A model generated the notes under the pieces. It saw only the letters and a program-made list of their open reading frames with translations. It was not told the DNA's origin and made no database searches. The position numbers and the translations under genes are program-made. From contig NZ_CSTD01000002.1 in NCBI RefSeq assembly GCF_001053185.1, positions 751,577 through 815,576 on the forward strand: 64,000 nucleotides of DNA, read 5' to 3'. The DNA is from Mycobacterium bohemicum DSM 44277 (lineage in GTDB: Bacteria > Actinomycetota > Actinomycetes > Mycobacteriales > Mycobacteriaceae). Shown one piece after another: positions 55,058 through 63,075 of the stretch (its first letter is position 1; each line of letters starts with the position of its first letter).

Positions 55058-56527
55058 ATGTCGGCGATTATTCGGAGCGTGTCGCTCTCAGTGGCGTCGG
55101 CGGCCGCTGTCGGACTCGTGTTCGCGGCAGGCCCCGCCCCCCTGGCGAACGCCACGCCCTGCGGCGCCCCCGAGGCGAACGTGGACATGCACACCATCCA
55201 GCCGCCGACCGGTCGCCGCCCGACGCACACCAACGACCGGGCGCCCCTGCCCAAGCTGGGGCCGCTGATCTCGTCGTTCCTGAAGCCGACCACCCCGGGC
55301 CAGCGGTACTCCGCCCCGATCCAACCGCAAGCGGGGGTGGTGCCGCCGGGTCCCAATACGCCGACGCCCGGCAACGTACAGTCGCCCAACGCCACGCAGT
55401 TGAACCCGAACGCGGCCCAGGTTCCGCCGCAGCCGGCGCCCCAGCCCGCGCCCCAGACGGCGCCGCCGCCCCCGGCGAACATCGCCGGGGCGCCCACCTC
55501 CCTGGTGGACTGGGTGACCGGGGTGAACGGTCCCAATAAGACCCTCGAACGTTTCGGGATCTCGGGTACGGACCTCGGAATCGCCTGGGACAACGGCGAT
55601 CCCGCCAACCATCAGGTGCTGATGGCCTTCGGTGACACCTTCGGCTACTGCAAGGTGCACGGCCAGCAATGGCGATACAACACCCTGTTCCGCAGCTCGG
55701 ACCACGACCTATCGCACGGCATCCACATCGCCGACGGCGTGCCGAACGACAAGTATTCCGGCTCGCCGGTGTGGACGACCGGGCTTTCCAAACAGGTCGT
55801 GAACACGATCCACAAGGCCCCGCACGAAACCGGAATCATTCCGACGGCCGCGATTTCGCTCGGCCGGACCCAGTACATGAGCTTCATGTCCATCCAGCAA
55901 TGGGGCCGCGACGGCGAGTGGACGACGAACTATTCGGCGATCGCCAGGTCGCTCGACAACGGGCAGAACTGGGGCGTCTTCCCGGGCACCATCCGGACGG
56001 CCTCGGCCGACGCCGTCCCGGGCGCGGGGTTCACCCCGGGCAACGAGAACTTCCAGATGGGCGCCTTCATGAAGGGCAAAGACGGCTACCTCTATCAATT
56101 CGGGACCCCGTCGGGGCGTGGCGGTGCGGCGTTTCTCTCGCGGGTTCCGCCGAACCAGTTGCCCGATCTGAGCAAATACCAGTATTGGAACGGCGACAAC
56201 GGCGGACGCTGGGTGCCGGCCAATCCGGGTGCGGCGACCCCTCTTTGGCCCGGGCCGGTCGGCGAGATGTCGGCCCAATACAACGATTACCTGAAGCAGT
56301 ACCTGGTGCTCTACACCAATGGGGGCAGCAATGACGTCGTAGCGAGGACGGCGCCGTCTCCCCAGGGACCGTGGAGCCCCGAGCAACCGCTGGTGTCGTC
56401 GTTCTCGATGCCCGGTGGCATCTATGCGCCGATGATCCATCCCTGGTCGTCGGGCCGGGACCTGTACTTCAACCTGTCGCTGTGGTCCGCCTACGACGTG
56501 ATGTTGATGCACACCGTTCTGCCGTAG
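55058..56527 (+). CDS. secreted DUF4185 protein, GH183-like endo-D-arabinanase candidate
   Basis: A 489-aa protein. MSAIIRSVSLSVASAAAVGL and FAAGPAPLANATPCG form a signal peptide with an AXA site. A proline-rich linker (about residues 50-145; QPAPQPAPQTAPPPP) precedes the DUF4185 five-bladed propeller domain: DLGIAWDNGDPANHQVLMAF, FGDTFGYCKVHGQQWRYNTL, RTQYMSFMSIQQWGRDGEWT and GGIYAPMIHPWSSGRDLYFN. Mycobacterial DUF4185 proteins (Rv3707c, Rv1754c types) include the endo-D-arabinanases of family GH183, which cut arabinogalactan or lipoarabinomannan. The acidic residues in GDTFG and AWDNGD are candidate catalytic sites. Role: cell-wall remodelling, by inference. Confidence 0.85.
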   Translation: MSAIIRSVSLSVASAAAVGLVFAAGPAPLANATPCGAPEANVDMHTIQPPTGRRPTHTNDRAPLPKLGPLISSFLKPTTPGQRYSAPIQPQAGVVPPGPNTPTPGNVQSPNATQLNPNAAQVPPQPAPQPAPQTAPPPPANIAGAPTSLVDWVTGVNGPNKTLERFGISGTDLGIAWDNGDPANHQVLMAFGDTFGYCKVHGQQWRYNTLFRSSDHDLSHGIHIADGVPNDKYSGSPVWTTGLSKQVVNTIHKAPHETGIIPTAAISLGRTQYMSFMSIQQWGRDGEWTTNYSAIARSLDNGQNWGVFPGTIRTASADAVPGAGFTPGNENFQMGAFMKGKDGYLYQFGTPSGRGGAAFLSRVPPNQLPDLSKYQYWNGDNGGRWVPANPGAATPLWPGPVGEMSAQYNDYLKQYLVLYTNGGSNDVVARTAPSPQGPWSPEQPLVSSFSMPGGIYAPMIHPWSSGRDLYFNLSLWSAYDVMLMHTVLP

Positions 56528-56565
56528 CGGACGTGCCCCGGCCCGGCGGCCCACAGCCGGGGCGT

Positions 56566-56808
56566 TCACCCGGCCGGCGCCGGCAGTCCAGCCAGCCAGG
56601 CGGCGTGGCCCTCCTGCATGCCCCGGTGTATCTCGTCCATGAGGGCCGGGCTGCCCGCGGGCGCCGCCTCGTGGCAGCTACAGCTCAGGGTGCGAAACGG
56701 GCTGAGGTCGGTATCGTCGGCGCTGGCCGGCGCGGCCTGGTCGACAAACAAACCCAGCGCGAGAGCCGCGGCAATCAGCGTCCGCGCGATCACGTGACGG
56801 CGAGTCAT
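56566..56808 (-). CDS. small secreted cysteine-containing protein
   Basis: An 80-aa protein from the ATG at 56808 (MTRRHVIARTLIAAALALGL). The N-terminal 30 residues form a signal peptide (ALGLFVDQAAPASA). The mature part is short and has two nearby cysteines (DLSPFRTLSCSCHEAAPAGS), then EIHRGMQEGHAAWLAGLPAP. I do not recognise a named function; similar small exported proteins occur widely in mycobacteria. GGAGGATGACGCG precedes the start. It converges with the secreted hydrolase gene. Confidence 0.65.
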   Translation of the reverse strand: MTRRHVIARTLIAAALALGLFVDQAAPASADDTDLSPFRTLSCSCHEAAPAGSPALMDEIHRGMQEGHAAWLAGLPAPAG

Positions 56809-57254
56809 CGCGTCATCCTCCTTCTCCTGAAACGGTGATGGCCTCATCGGGTAACCCTGATTTCGGCCTCGTGCGAAACCTCGCTTGATGACCGCAATCG
56901 TTCTTAACCCTTTGGACGTCGAAAGAGGTGCGCCAGTTCCATGGCGGATTGGTCCGGCTTCCAACCTCCGGACGTGGAAATCCCATGTGGCACTGCCGTG
57001 TTCACTGAGCCGGCTCGTGGCGTCGCGGCGCGGGCCCGTGCCTGGTGAGGTGCAGCCTTAACAGTACGATTGCTCAGCCCAGTGCCCTATCCCGCCCGCG
57101 ATGCTTCTTGTCATCCTCAAAGAAATGGCATGCCGGCGGAATTGTTGAGCGAGGCTGTCGAGTGTTGCTTTTGGTCGAATTCCACTGCCGTTCATCTTCC
57201 TGCCGCTTTGGCGCCGCAGACTGTCTCGTCATCGCTGCAGGAAAGGAATCGCCA
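56809..57254. other. 446-bp interval without a recognisable gene
   Basis: Between the divergent small secreted gene and the first DUF732 gene. No frame in this stretch shows a known family. It should contain promoters for both neighbours; GCAGGAAAGGAATCGCC just before 57255 provides the ribosome site for the DUF732 gene. An in-frame extension of the DUF732 gene to 57045 has no signal-peptide logic and was rejected. Confidence 0.4.
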
Positions 57255-57602
57255 ATGCCGTCTCCCCGCTGGCTCGTGAAATTGGCCGTCCCCGTCGTGG
57301 CCGCCGCCACCGTGCTCGCGAACGCCGCGATTGCGACCGCCGATCCCGCCGATGACGCTTACCTGACTCAATTGCGCGCCCTCGGCTTCACGTGGCCGCC
57401 GGACCACGACGCCGCCCTCATCGGAATGGGGCGTCTCATCTGCGACGATCTCGGGTGGGGTTGGACCTACGATCAGATTGCCCGTGACATTCATTCCGAA
57501 TTGGACCAGCGCAATGTCGCGTACGGACAGGTCGAATCGATGGTGGGACTCGCGCATTCGACCTATTGCCCCACCCAGAGGTGCTGGGCCGCGCACTGCT
57601 GA
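57255..57602 (+). CDS. DUF732 exported protein
   Basis: A 115-aa protein: signal peptide MPSPRWLVKLAVPVVAAATV with cleavage near NAAIATADPA, then the DUF732 domain (DDAYLTQLRALGFTWPPDHD, LICDDLGWGWTYDQIARDIH, VGLAHSTYCPTQRCWAAHC). The conserved cysteines (C in LICDD, C in TYCPTQ) likely form a disulfide. DUF732 is a mycobacterial family of small secreted proteins of unknown role. A paralogue follows 106 bp downstream. Confidence 0.85.
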   Translation: MPSPRWLVKLAVPVVAAATVLANAAIATADPADDAYLTQLRALGFTWPPDHDAALIGMGRLICDDLGWGWTYDQIARDIHSELDQRNVAYGQVESMVGLAHSTYCPTQRCWAAHC

Positions 57603-57708
57603 GCCCCGCCGCGGTTATTGGCTGAGACGCCCCGCAATTAGGGCGCGCCTCGCTTTTGGGTGTTCGCTATTCTTCGCTTTGCCAATGTTGAGATGAAAGA
57701 AGGAATCA

Positions 57709-58068
57709 ATGGCCGTTCCTCGATGGCTGACCGCGTTGACCATCCCGACGATGGCTGGCGCAGCCTGGGCGAGCAGCGCCGCTATTGCCACCGCCACCCC
57801 GGCGGACGACGCCTACCTCGCGCAGCTGCGTGCGGTCGGCCTGTCTTGGCCGCCCAAGACGGAAGAGGCGCTCATCGGCGAGGCGCACCTGGTCTGCTAC
57901 GACCTCACCTGGGGTTGGACGCCGCAACAGATTGCCGACGACATTCATGCCCACCTGGACGCGCGGGGCGTCACCTTGCTGGACGTCGGGACACTGGTGA
58001 ACGCCGCACACAACACCTATTGCCCCGGCAATGTGTGCGACGCCCCGACGCTGTGCACCGGAATCTGA
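57709..58068 (+). CDS. DUF732 exported protein, tandem paralogue
   Basis: A 119-aa protein with signal peptide MAVPRWLTALTIPTMAGAAW ending near IATATPADD, then DDAYLAQLRAVGLSWPPKTE, HLVCYDLTWGWTPQQIADDI and AAHNTYCPGNVCDAPTLCTG. It is clearly related to the gene at 57255-57602 (same pattern DDAYL-QLRA-G--WPP, LGWGW/LTWGW, TYCP), so the pair arose by tandem duplication. AAGAAGGAATCA is the ribosome site. Function unknown. Confidence 0.86.
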   Translation: MAVPRWLTALTIPTMAGAAWASSAAIATATPADDAYLAQLRAVGLSWPPKTEEALIGEAHLVCYDLTWGWTPQQIADDIHAHLDARGVTLLDVGTLVNAAHNTYCPGNVCDAPTLCTGI

Positions 58069-58114
58069 AACTCGGATAAAGCCGACACGTTGCGCCCACT
58101 GATGGGGTAGACAG

Positions 58115-58912
58115 GTGCCGGTGAAGATCGACGGATCGGTGGCGGTGGTCACCGGAGCGGGCTCGGGCATCGGCAGGTCCATCGCGGCGGGGCTGGCATC
58201 GGCGGGCGCCTCGGTGGTGGCCTGCGACATCGACGCGGCTTCGGCCGCCGATACCGCCGCGATGATCGGTGGCGTCGCGGCAACCGCGGACGCCGCGAGC
58301 ACGGACGGCATCGCGACCCTGCTCGACACCGCGCGCGGGACGTTCGGCCCGGTGGACATCTACGTCGCCAATGCCGGCATCACCGGCCAACTCGGCCTCG
58401 GCGATGACGAAGCCGCCTGGGACCGGATCATCGACATCAATGTGCGAGCTCACATCCGCGCAGCGAAAGCTCTTGTGCCGGAATGGCTTGAGCGTGCCAG
58501 CGGATATTTCGTCGCCGTCGCCTCGGCTGCCGGCCTGCTGACCCAGCTCGGTGCGGCGCCCTACAGCGTGACCAAGCACGCCGCCGTCGGATTCGCCGAA
58601 TGGCTGGCAATCAGCTACGGCGACAAGGGAATCGGGGTGAGCTGCGTGTGCCCGATGGGTGTGGAAACCCCACTGCTGCGCGGCATGACCGACTCGCCCG
58701 ACGCGGACATGAGGGTCGCCGCCGCGGCGGTCACCAGTGCCGGTGCGGTGATCGGTCCTGACGCCGTCGCAGCACTTGTGGTCCAGGCCATCGTCGACGG
58801 GACGTTCCTGGTGCTGCCGCACCCCGAGGTGCTTACCATGTATCGGCAGAAGGGTGCCGACTATAGCCGGTGGATCGCCGGGATGCGCCGCTACCAACGC
58901 ACCCTGCGGTAG
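58115..58912 (+). CDS. short-chain dehydrogenase/reductase
   Basis: A 265-aa classical SDR from the GTG at 58115. It has the cofactor motif VAVVTGAGSGIGRSIAAGLA (TGxxxGxG), VYVANAGITG-like DIYVANAGITGQLG (NAG), the catalytic Ser in VAVASAAGLLTQLGAAPYSV and YxxxK in YSVTKHAAVGFAEWL. An aspartate after strand 2 (VVACDIDAAS) suggests NAD(H). The substrate is unknown. The next plus-strand gene is another SDR, more than 450 bp away and not closely similar. Confidence 0.88.
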   Translation: MPVKIDGSVAVVTGAGSGIGRSIAAGLASAGASVVACDIDAASAADTAAMIGGVAATADAASTDGIATLLDTARGTFGPVDIYVANAGITGQLGLGDDEAAWDRIIDINVRAHIRAAKALVPEWLERASGYFVAVASAAGLLTQLGAAPYSVTKHAAVGFAEWLAISYGDKGIGVSCVCPMGVETPLLRGMTDSPDADMRVAAAAVTSAGAVIGPDAVAALVVQAIVDGTFLVLPHPEVLTMYRQKGADYSRWIAGMRRYQRTLR

Positions 58913-59376
58913 CCCTGCGATCCGCGGCTTTGCAGGCGCACCTCGAAAGCTGGCCACACCGACCGCGATCATCGTAAACCGTTGGAGCGGAGCGAGATTC
59001 ACGCGTTGAAGATCGGCAGCGCCCACAACCAGACGCTGTTCGGTGCGGGCACCAGCGACGCCCGCCGGCGCAGAGATGCCTCCTCGGTGGCGTCTCACAT
59101 CTAACGTTCCCGGATTCTCAAATGTCGCGTCAGTCGGCGGGTAACCGCGCAACTCGGAACAGAGCGGTCTCGGCTGCCCCTTTGCCTCGTACGGGCGGTG
59201 CTGCACGGCTCAGCGCCAGCACTCCTTCGGAAAAAAATCCGGCTCGCCAAGGATTCCCACGAACAACCACACACGGTTAGCTTGTTTGGGGATTGACTTT
59301 CGACGTGCGCTTGCCGTCGATAGGCGAGAACATTCAGACCGTCACGCTTAGACCGGACGAACCAAAGGAGTCCACG
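58913..59376. other. 464-bp interval, possibly gene debris
   Basis: No intact gene. Two short plus-strand stretches look protein-like: KLATPTAIIVNRWSGARFTR (about 58949-59009) and, in another frame, LKIGSAHNQTLFGAGTSDAR ending at a TAA near 59104. They could be remnants of a lost coding region, but I cannot name a family. From about 59100 on the base composition is lower in GC than the neighbours, with an A run at 59231-59237, and no structure stands out. Confidence 0.35.
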
Positions 59377-60054
59377 ATGAACAACGACCAGATCGTCGCG
59401 CTCGTCACTGGCGCCAACCGTGGGTTGGGTAGACGGTTCGCGGCCCAACTTGTCGAGCGTGGAGCGAAGGTCTACGCCGCCGCACGCCGCCCCGAAACAA
59501 TAGACATACCCGGCGTTGAACCCGTCCAGCTCGATATCACCGACCCAACCTCGGTAGGTCGAGCTGCCGACCAGGCCGCCGACGTTACCGTGCTCATCAA
59601 CAACGCCGGCAGCTCGACGCGCGCCGGACTGCTATCTGGGTCGTTAGACGACGTGCGGCTAGAGATGGACACGCACTACTTCGGCACACTCAATGCCATC
59701 CGCGCCTTCGCTCCGATAATTGAAGGAAATGGCGGAGGCGCGATCCTCAACATGCTTTCGGTGTTGTCCTGGCTGCACCTTCCCGACTCCGGTGCCTACG
59801 GCGCAGCCAAGGCCGCAGCCTGGGCAATGACTGATGCCCTTCGGCAGGAACTGGCTCCTCGCGGCATTCAAGTCACTGCCGTACACGTCGGCTACATGGA
59901 CACTGACATGGCCGCCTTCGCACCCGCGGACCAGAAGACCGACCCCTCGATAGTCGCCAAACTCGCGTTGGACGGGCTGCTCGCAGGTGTACCCGAAGTC
60001 CTCGCCGACGACCTGACACGCGCGGTGAAGGCGCAACTATCCGGCACTAGCTAA
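59377..60054 (+). CDS. short-chain dehydrogenase/reductase
   Basis: A 225-aa SDR from the ATG at 59377 (MNNDQIVALVTGANRGLGRR) after AAAGGAG. Cofactor motif VALVTGANRGLGRRFAAQLV; an Arg-rich segment after strand 2 (YAAARRPETI) suggests NADP(H); VTVLINNAGSSTRAGLL (NNAG); catalytic Ser in LNMLSVLSWLHL and YxxxK in GAYGAAKAAAWAMTDALR; VHVGYMDTDMAAF. Base composition is less GC-rich than most neighbours, so it may be a recent acquisition. The substrate is not known. Confidence 0.87.
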   Translation: MNNDQIVALVTGANRGLGRRFAAQLVERGAKVYAAARRPETIDIPGVEPVQLDITDPTSVGRAADQAADVTVLINNAGSSTRAGLLSGSLDDVRLEMDTHYFGTLNAIRAFAPIIEGNGGGAILNMLSVLSWLHLPDSGAYGAAKAAAWAMTDALRQELAPRGIQVTAVHVGYMDTDMAAFAPADQKTDPSIVAKLALDGLLAGVPEVLADDLTRAVKAQLSGTS

Positions 60055-60174
60055 TTCCTTACGGGAAAAGCTATTCAGGCCAAGGGATCTCGTTACCCGT
60101 GAGCCACGGACGCCAGCGCCGCTCGACGCATCGCCTCATCGCTGGCCTTGGTGACTGCTTCCCCGCAGCTGTTA

Positions 60175-61479
60175 CTAAGAAGTGACGGCGAAGACCCGCC
60201 ATTCACCGGGTACGCCCTTCAGTTGGTGCGCGCCCCGTTCTTCGAATTCCAGCCCTGACCCGATCACGAGGTCGCGCAGCGTGCTTGACACGAGCACCTC
60301 GTCCGGCGCGGCCAGCGCGCTCACCCGCGCGCCGATGTGCACCGCGATCCCGCCGATGTCCTCGCCTCGCAGTTCGCATTCGCCGGTGTGCAGCCCGGCC
60401 CGCACCTGGATGCCGAGCGCCTGCACCGCCTCACGAATTGCCATGGCGCAGCGGATCGCTCGCTGCGGGCCGTCGAACATCGCGAGGAAGCCGTCGCCGG
60501 ATGTGTTCACCTCGCGGCCCCGAAACCGGGCAAGCTGAGACCGGATGACGGCGTCGTGCGAATCAAGCAAGACACGCCAATCACGGTCGCCACTTTCCGC
60601 CGCCCGGCGCGTCGAGTCCACGATGTCGGTGAAAAGCACCGTCGCCAGCACCCGGTCGTCGGCCACTTCGGCTTGGTGGCCGGTGAGGAACGCGGCGACC
60701 TCTTGGAACGACTCGCGCCATGGTTCGACGAAGTGATACATATTGCGGCCCGACAGTTCGACGTACTTCGCGCCCGGTATGTGGTCCGCGATGTACTTGC
60801 CCATCGCGGGCACGAGTATCGCGTCTTCGGCGTGGTGGACGACCAGGGTCGGCACGCGGATCGTCGGAAGAACTGCTCGCACATCCACTTCGGACAAAAG
60901 CGGCACCATCCGAGTTACCGTTGTTGGGCTCGCCGCCAGACGCTCCATCCGGGCGAACGTCGCCCGGATCTCCTCGTTCCACGGCATGTCCGGATTCAAG
61001 ACATGCTGCCACTCGCCCGTGCCCCACATTGCCACAATCCCGGCGATGACTTCCTGGGGGTCGGCGACGCTCGAGGTATCCGCGTTGCCCTCAAGCACGA
61101 CCAGCGCGCTGGTGCGGGACGGATGCGTCGCCGCGAACAGCGCAGCCGTCGCGAACGCTCCGTCCCACGCAAGGAGGACCGCTTCGCTGCTTCCGAGATC
61201 GTCGAGCACCGCGGTGATGCCGTCTGCCCATTGCTCCAAGGTCGGCAGCGCGCCCGGCTTGACGGGATCGGATGCTCCCGTGCCCGGCTGGTCGAAGAAG
61301 ACGAGCCGACCGAGCGACTTCATCGCCTCGACCCACCCTTGAAGGGACGGCAGCTCCGGAATTAGCTCGCAGCACGTGAACCAGTTCGGGACGAACACGA
61401 TGTCGCGAGGACCTTCGCGTGACGTGCGATAGGCGACGCGCAGATCCCCGTTCAGGGCGTAGCGCGTCTCCGAGAACAT
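60175..61479 (-). CDS. alpha/beta-hydrolase fused to class III adenylate/guanylate cyclase
   Basis: A 434-aa fusion. Residues 1-270 are an alpha/beta hydrolase: LRVAYRTSREGPRDIVFVPN, VFFDQPGTGASDPVKPGALP, and where the nucleophile elbow should read GxSxG, the sequence is VLLAWDGAFATAALFAATHP, with Trp-Asp-Gly instead, and PTLVVHHAEDAILVPAMGKY (acid). Residues 275-434 are a cyclase: LATVLFTDIVDSTRRAAESG (metal Asp), REVNTSGDGFLAMFDGPQRA (second metal Asp), RAGLHTGECELRGEDIGGIA, and HIGARVSALAAPDEVLVSST (Arg). Thus the cyclase looks complete while the hydrolase has lost the serine and may be a sensor. Similar fusions are common in mycobacteria. Confidence 0.88.
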   Translation of the reverse strand: MFSETRYALNGDLRVAYRTSREGPRDIVFVPNWFTCCELIPELPSLQGWVEAMKSLGRLVFFDQPGTGASDPVKPGALPTLEQWADGITAVLDDLGSSEAVLLAWDGAFATAALFAATHPSRTSALVVLEGNADTSSVADPQEVIAGIVAMWGTGEWQHVLNPDMPWNEEIRATFARMERLAASPTTVTRMVPLLSEVDVRAVLPTIRVPTLVVHHAEDAILVPAMGKYIADHIPGAKYVELSGRNMYHFVEPWRESFQEVAAFLTGHQAEVADDRVLATVLFTDIVDSTRRAAESGDRDWRVLLDSHDAVIRSQLARFRGREVNTSGDGFLAMFDGPQRAIRCAMAIREAVQALGIQVRAGLHTGECELRGEDIGGIAVHIGARVSALAAPDEVLVSSTLRDLVIGSGLEFEERGAHQLKGVPGEWRVFAVTS

Positions 61480-61634
61480 TGCGGAAGTGTAAGCCCACTA
61501 GCGGCCTGAGTTTCGGTGTCAGGCTACCGGCGCGGCCCGTCACACGGGGCTGACCGTGGTGCGGTTACCGTTATGCCGTCTGGGTGGCCGTTATTTAAGG
61601 TGTATTGCGCAGACTTACGTTTGCGCTGCTCAAA

Positions 61635-61649
61635 CGGTGCCCCCGGCAG
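61635..61649. repeat. 15-bp target-site duplication, left copy (with 62959-62973)
   Basis: CGGTGCCCCCGGCAG abuts the left end of the IS481-family element and is repeated exactly at 62959-62973, abutting the right end. The right copy is the 3' end of the tRNA-Arg gene. A duplication of up to 15 bp is within the range reported for the IS481 family. Confidence 0.92.
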
Positions 61650-61700
61650 TGTCTGATTCCAGGACATAGTTGGCAGCTGTCTCGCGACATAGTTGACACC
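61650..61700. repeat. terminal inverted repeat, left end of IS481-family element
   Basis: Begins TGTCTGATTCCAGGACATAG. Within it GGACATAGTTGGCAG (about 61661-61675) and CGACATAGTTGACACC (about 61685-61700) repeat the same unit with a 23-bp period. The partner at 62908-62958 reads, in reverse, TGTCGTGTCTCGGGACATCG and has the same double-unit layout. Confidence 0.85.
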
Positions 61701-61723
61701 TCTGCAAGTCAGGGAGGTTAGCC

Positions 61724-62908
61724 ATGTCGAAGGCACATCTGGTCATCACCGCCGTGACGGTCGAGGGCCGCAGCAAAAGCGAAGTCGCCCGTGACTACGA
61801 CCTGTCCCGCCAATGGGTCCAACAGCTGTGCAAACGCTACGAAGCCGACGGCGATGCGGCCTTTGTGCCGCACTCGCGACGCCCACACCACAGCCCCCAG
61901 GCCGTCCCCGCCGACGTCGAAGACCGCATCGTGCGGTTACGCAAGACCCTGACCAAACGCGGTCTCGATGCCGGCGCTGACACCATCGCCACCCATCTGG
62001 CCACCGACCCCAGCATCGCCCATACGCCTGCGGTGTCCACGATTTGGCGCATCCTCAAACGCCGCGGCTTCGTCACACCCCAACCCCACAAACGGCCCCG
62101 CTCCTCCTGGAAACGCTTTGAGGCCGAACTGCCCAACCAATGCTGGCAAGCCGACGTCACCCACTGGCACCTCGCTCACGGCGGCGGCGTCGAAATCCTC
62201 AACATCCTCGACGACCACTCCCGGCTAGCCATCGCCAGCCTGGCCCGGCGCACGATCAGCGGCCCCGACGTCACCACAACCTTCACCACCGCCTTTGCCA
62301 CCTATGGCCCACCGGCCTCAGTGCTGACCGACAACGGCGCCATCTTCACCGGAGCACCCCGACGCGGTGGGCGCACCGCCCTCGAGATCACCCTGGGCAC
62401 ACTGGGCATCAACTACCTCACCAGCCGGCCCTACCATCCCCAGACCTGCGGAAAAGTGGAACGCTTCCATCAAACTCAAAAGAAATGGCTCACTGCACAT
62501 CCCGCGGCCACCCTCGCTGAACTCCAACACCGCTGCGACCAATTCCGCGTCTACTACAACCAGCGCCGACCGCACCGCGCCCTTGACCGACACACCCCGG
62601 CCCAGGCCTATACCCACCGACCCAAAGCCACCCCCAACGGCTATGTCATCCCCGCCCACTGCCGCGTGCGCACCGATGTCATCGACGCCGCCGGCGTCAT
62701 CACCATCCGCTACAACAGCCGCCTGCACCACATCGGCCTGGGCAAGCGCCGCACCGGCACCAAAGTCACCGTGCTCATCGACGACCTCGACATCCGCGTC
62801 CTGGACCGCACCACCGGAACACTCATCCGCAAACTCGTCCTCGACCCCACCCGCGACTACCAACCACGCGGCGTCAAATGCGGAAACAGCCCCGAAAACA
62901 AGCAATAG
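61724..62908 (+). CDS. IS481-family transposase (HTH plus DDE integrase core)
   Basis: A 394-aa protein. The N-terminal helix-turn-helix is VTVEGRSKSEVARDYDLSRQ, and HTH_29/32-like residues follow (WVQQLCKRYEADGDAAFVPH). The rve-type catalytic core has the first Asp in QCWQADVTHWHLAHGGGVEI, the second in PASVLTDNGAIFTGAPRRGG, and the Glu in GKVERFHQTQKKWLTAHPAA. A C-terminal domain (RVRTDVIDAAGVITIRYNSR) is present. GGGAGG 7 bp before the ATG is a good ribosome site. All three catalytic residues are kept, so it may be active. Confidence 0.93.
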   Translation: MSKAHLVITAVTVEGRSKSEVARDYDLSRQWVQQLCKRYEADGDAAFVPHSRRPHHSPQAVPADVEDRIVRLRKTLTKRGLDAGADTIATHLATDPSIAHTPAVSTIWRILKRRGFVTPQPHKRPRSSWKRFEAELPNQCWQADVTHWHLAHGGGVEILNILDDHSRLAIASLARRTISGPDVTTTFTTAFATYGPPASVLTDNGAIFTGAPRRGGRTALEITLGTLGINYLTSRPYHPQTCGKVERFHQTQKKWLTAHPAATLAELQHRCDQFRVYYNQRRPHRALDRHTPAQAYTHRPKATPNGYVIPAHCRVRTDVIDAAGVITIRYNSRLHHIGLGKRRTGTKVTVLIDDLDIRVLDRTTGTLIRKLVLDPTRDYQPRGVKCGNSPENKQ

Positions 62909-62958
62909 GTGTAAACCATGTCTCGGGACACCTGTCAACGATGTCCCGAGACACGACA
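62908..62958. repeat. terminal inverted repeat, right end of IS481-family element
   Basis: Inverse partner of 61650-61700, with GTTTACA and GTTGACA units; the first three bases lie at the end of the transposase reading frame. It is directly followed by the 15-bp target duplication at 62959-62973. Confidence 0.85.
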
Positions 62959-62961
62959 CGG

Positions 62962-63034
62962 TGCCCCCGGCAGGATTCGAACCTGCGACACCGGCTTTAG
63001 GAGAGCCGTGCTCTATCCCCTGAGCTACGAGGGC
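62962..63034 (-). tRNA. tRNA-Arg (anticodon CCT)
   Basis: On the minus strand a 73-nt cloverleaf: acceptor GCCCTCG pairs with CGGGGGC (one G-U), D arm GCTC/GAGC, anticodon arm CGGCT-CTCCTAA-AGCCG with anticodon CCT (reads AGG), variable loop GTGTC, T arm GCAGG-TTCGAAT-CCTGC and discriminator A. CCG, not CCA, follows in the DNA, so the CCA end is added enzymatically. The IS481-family element starts three bases beyond the discriminator; its 15-bp target duplication keeps the tRNA gene whole but replaces its 3' trailer. Confidence 0.95.
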
Positions 63035-63075
63035 GGACGGGCTGAGCTTACCGGCCCGCCGTCACCGCGACCGAT

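Larger units (their letters stand above)
61650..62958 (+). mobile_element. IS481-family insertion sequence, complete (1309 bp)
   Basis: Ends were set from both the 15-bp direct repeats and long terminal inverted repeats (61650-61700 and 62908-62958, about 51 bp, roughly 70-75% identical, starting TGTC and ending GACA). Each inverted repeat contains two spaced copies of a GACATNGTTNACA-like unit, probably transposase-binding sites. One transposase gene fills the middle. The right inverted repeat overlaps the stop codon of the transposase gene. The element is intact and inserted at the tRNA-Arg(CCT) 3' end. Confidence 0.9.

Noticed and set aside
61634..62973. tRNA-anchored genomic island with attL/attR repeats
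   Set aside because: The 15-bp repeats lie exactly at the ends of a single IS481-family element with inverted terminal repeats. There is no tyrosine integrase or cargo, so they are a transposition target duplication.
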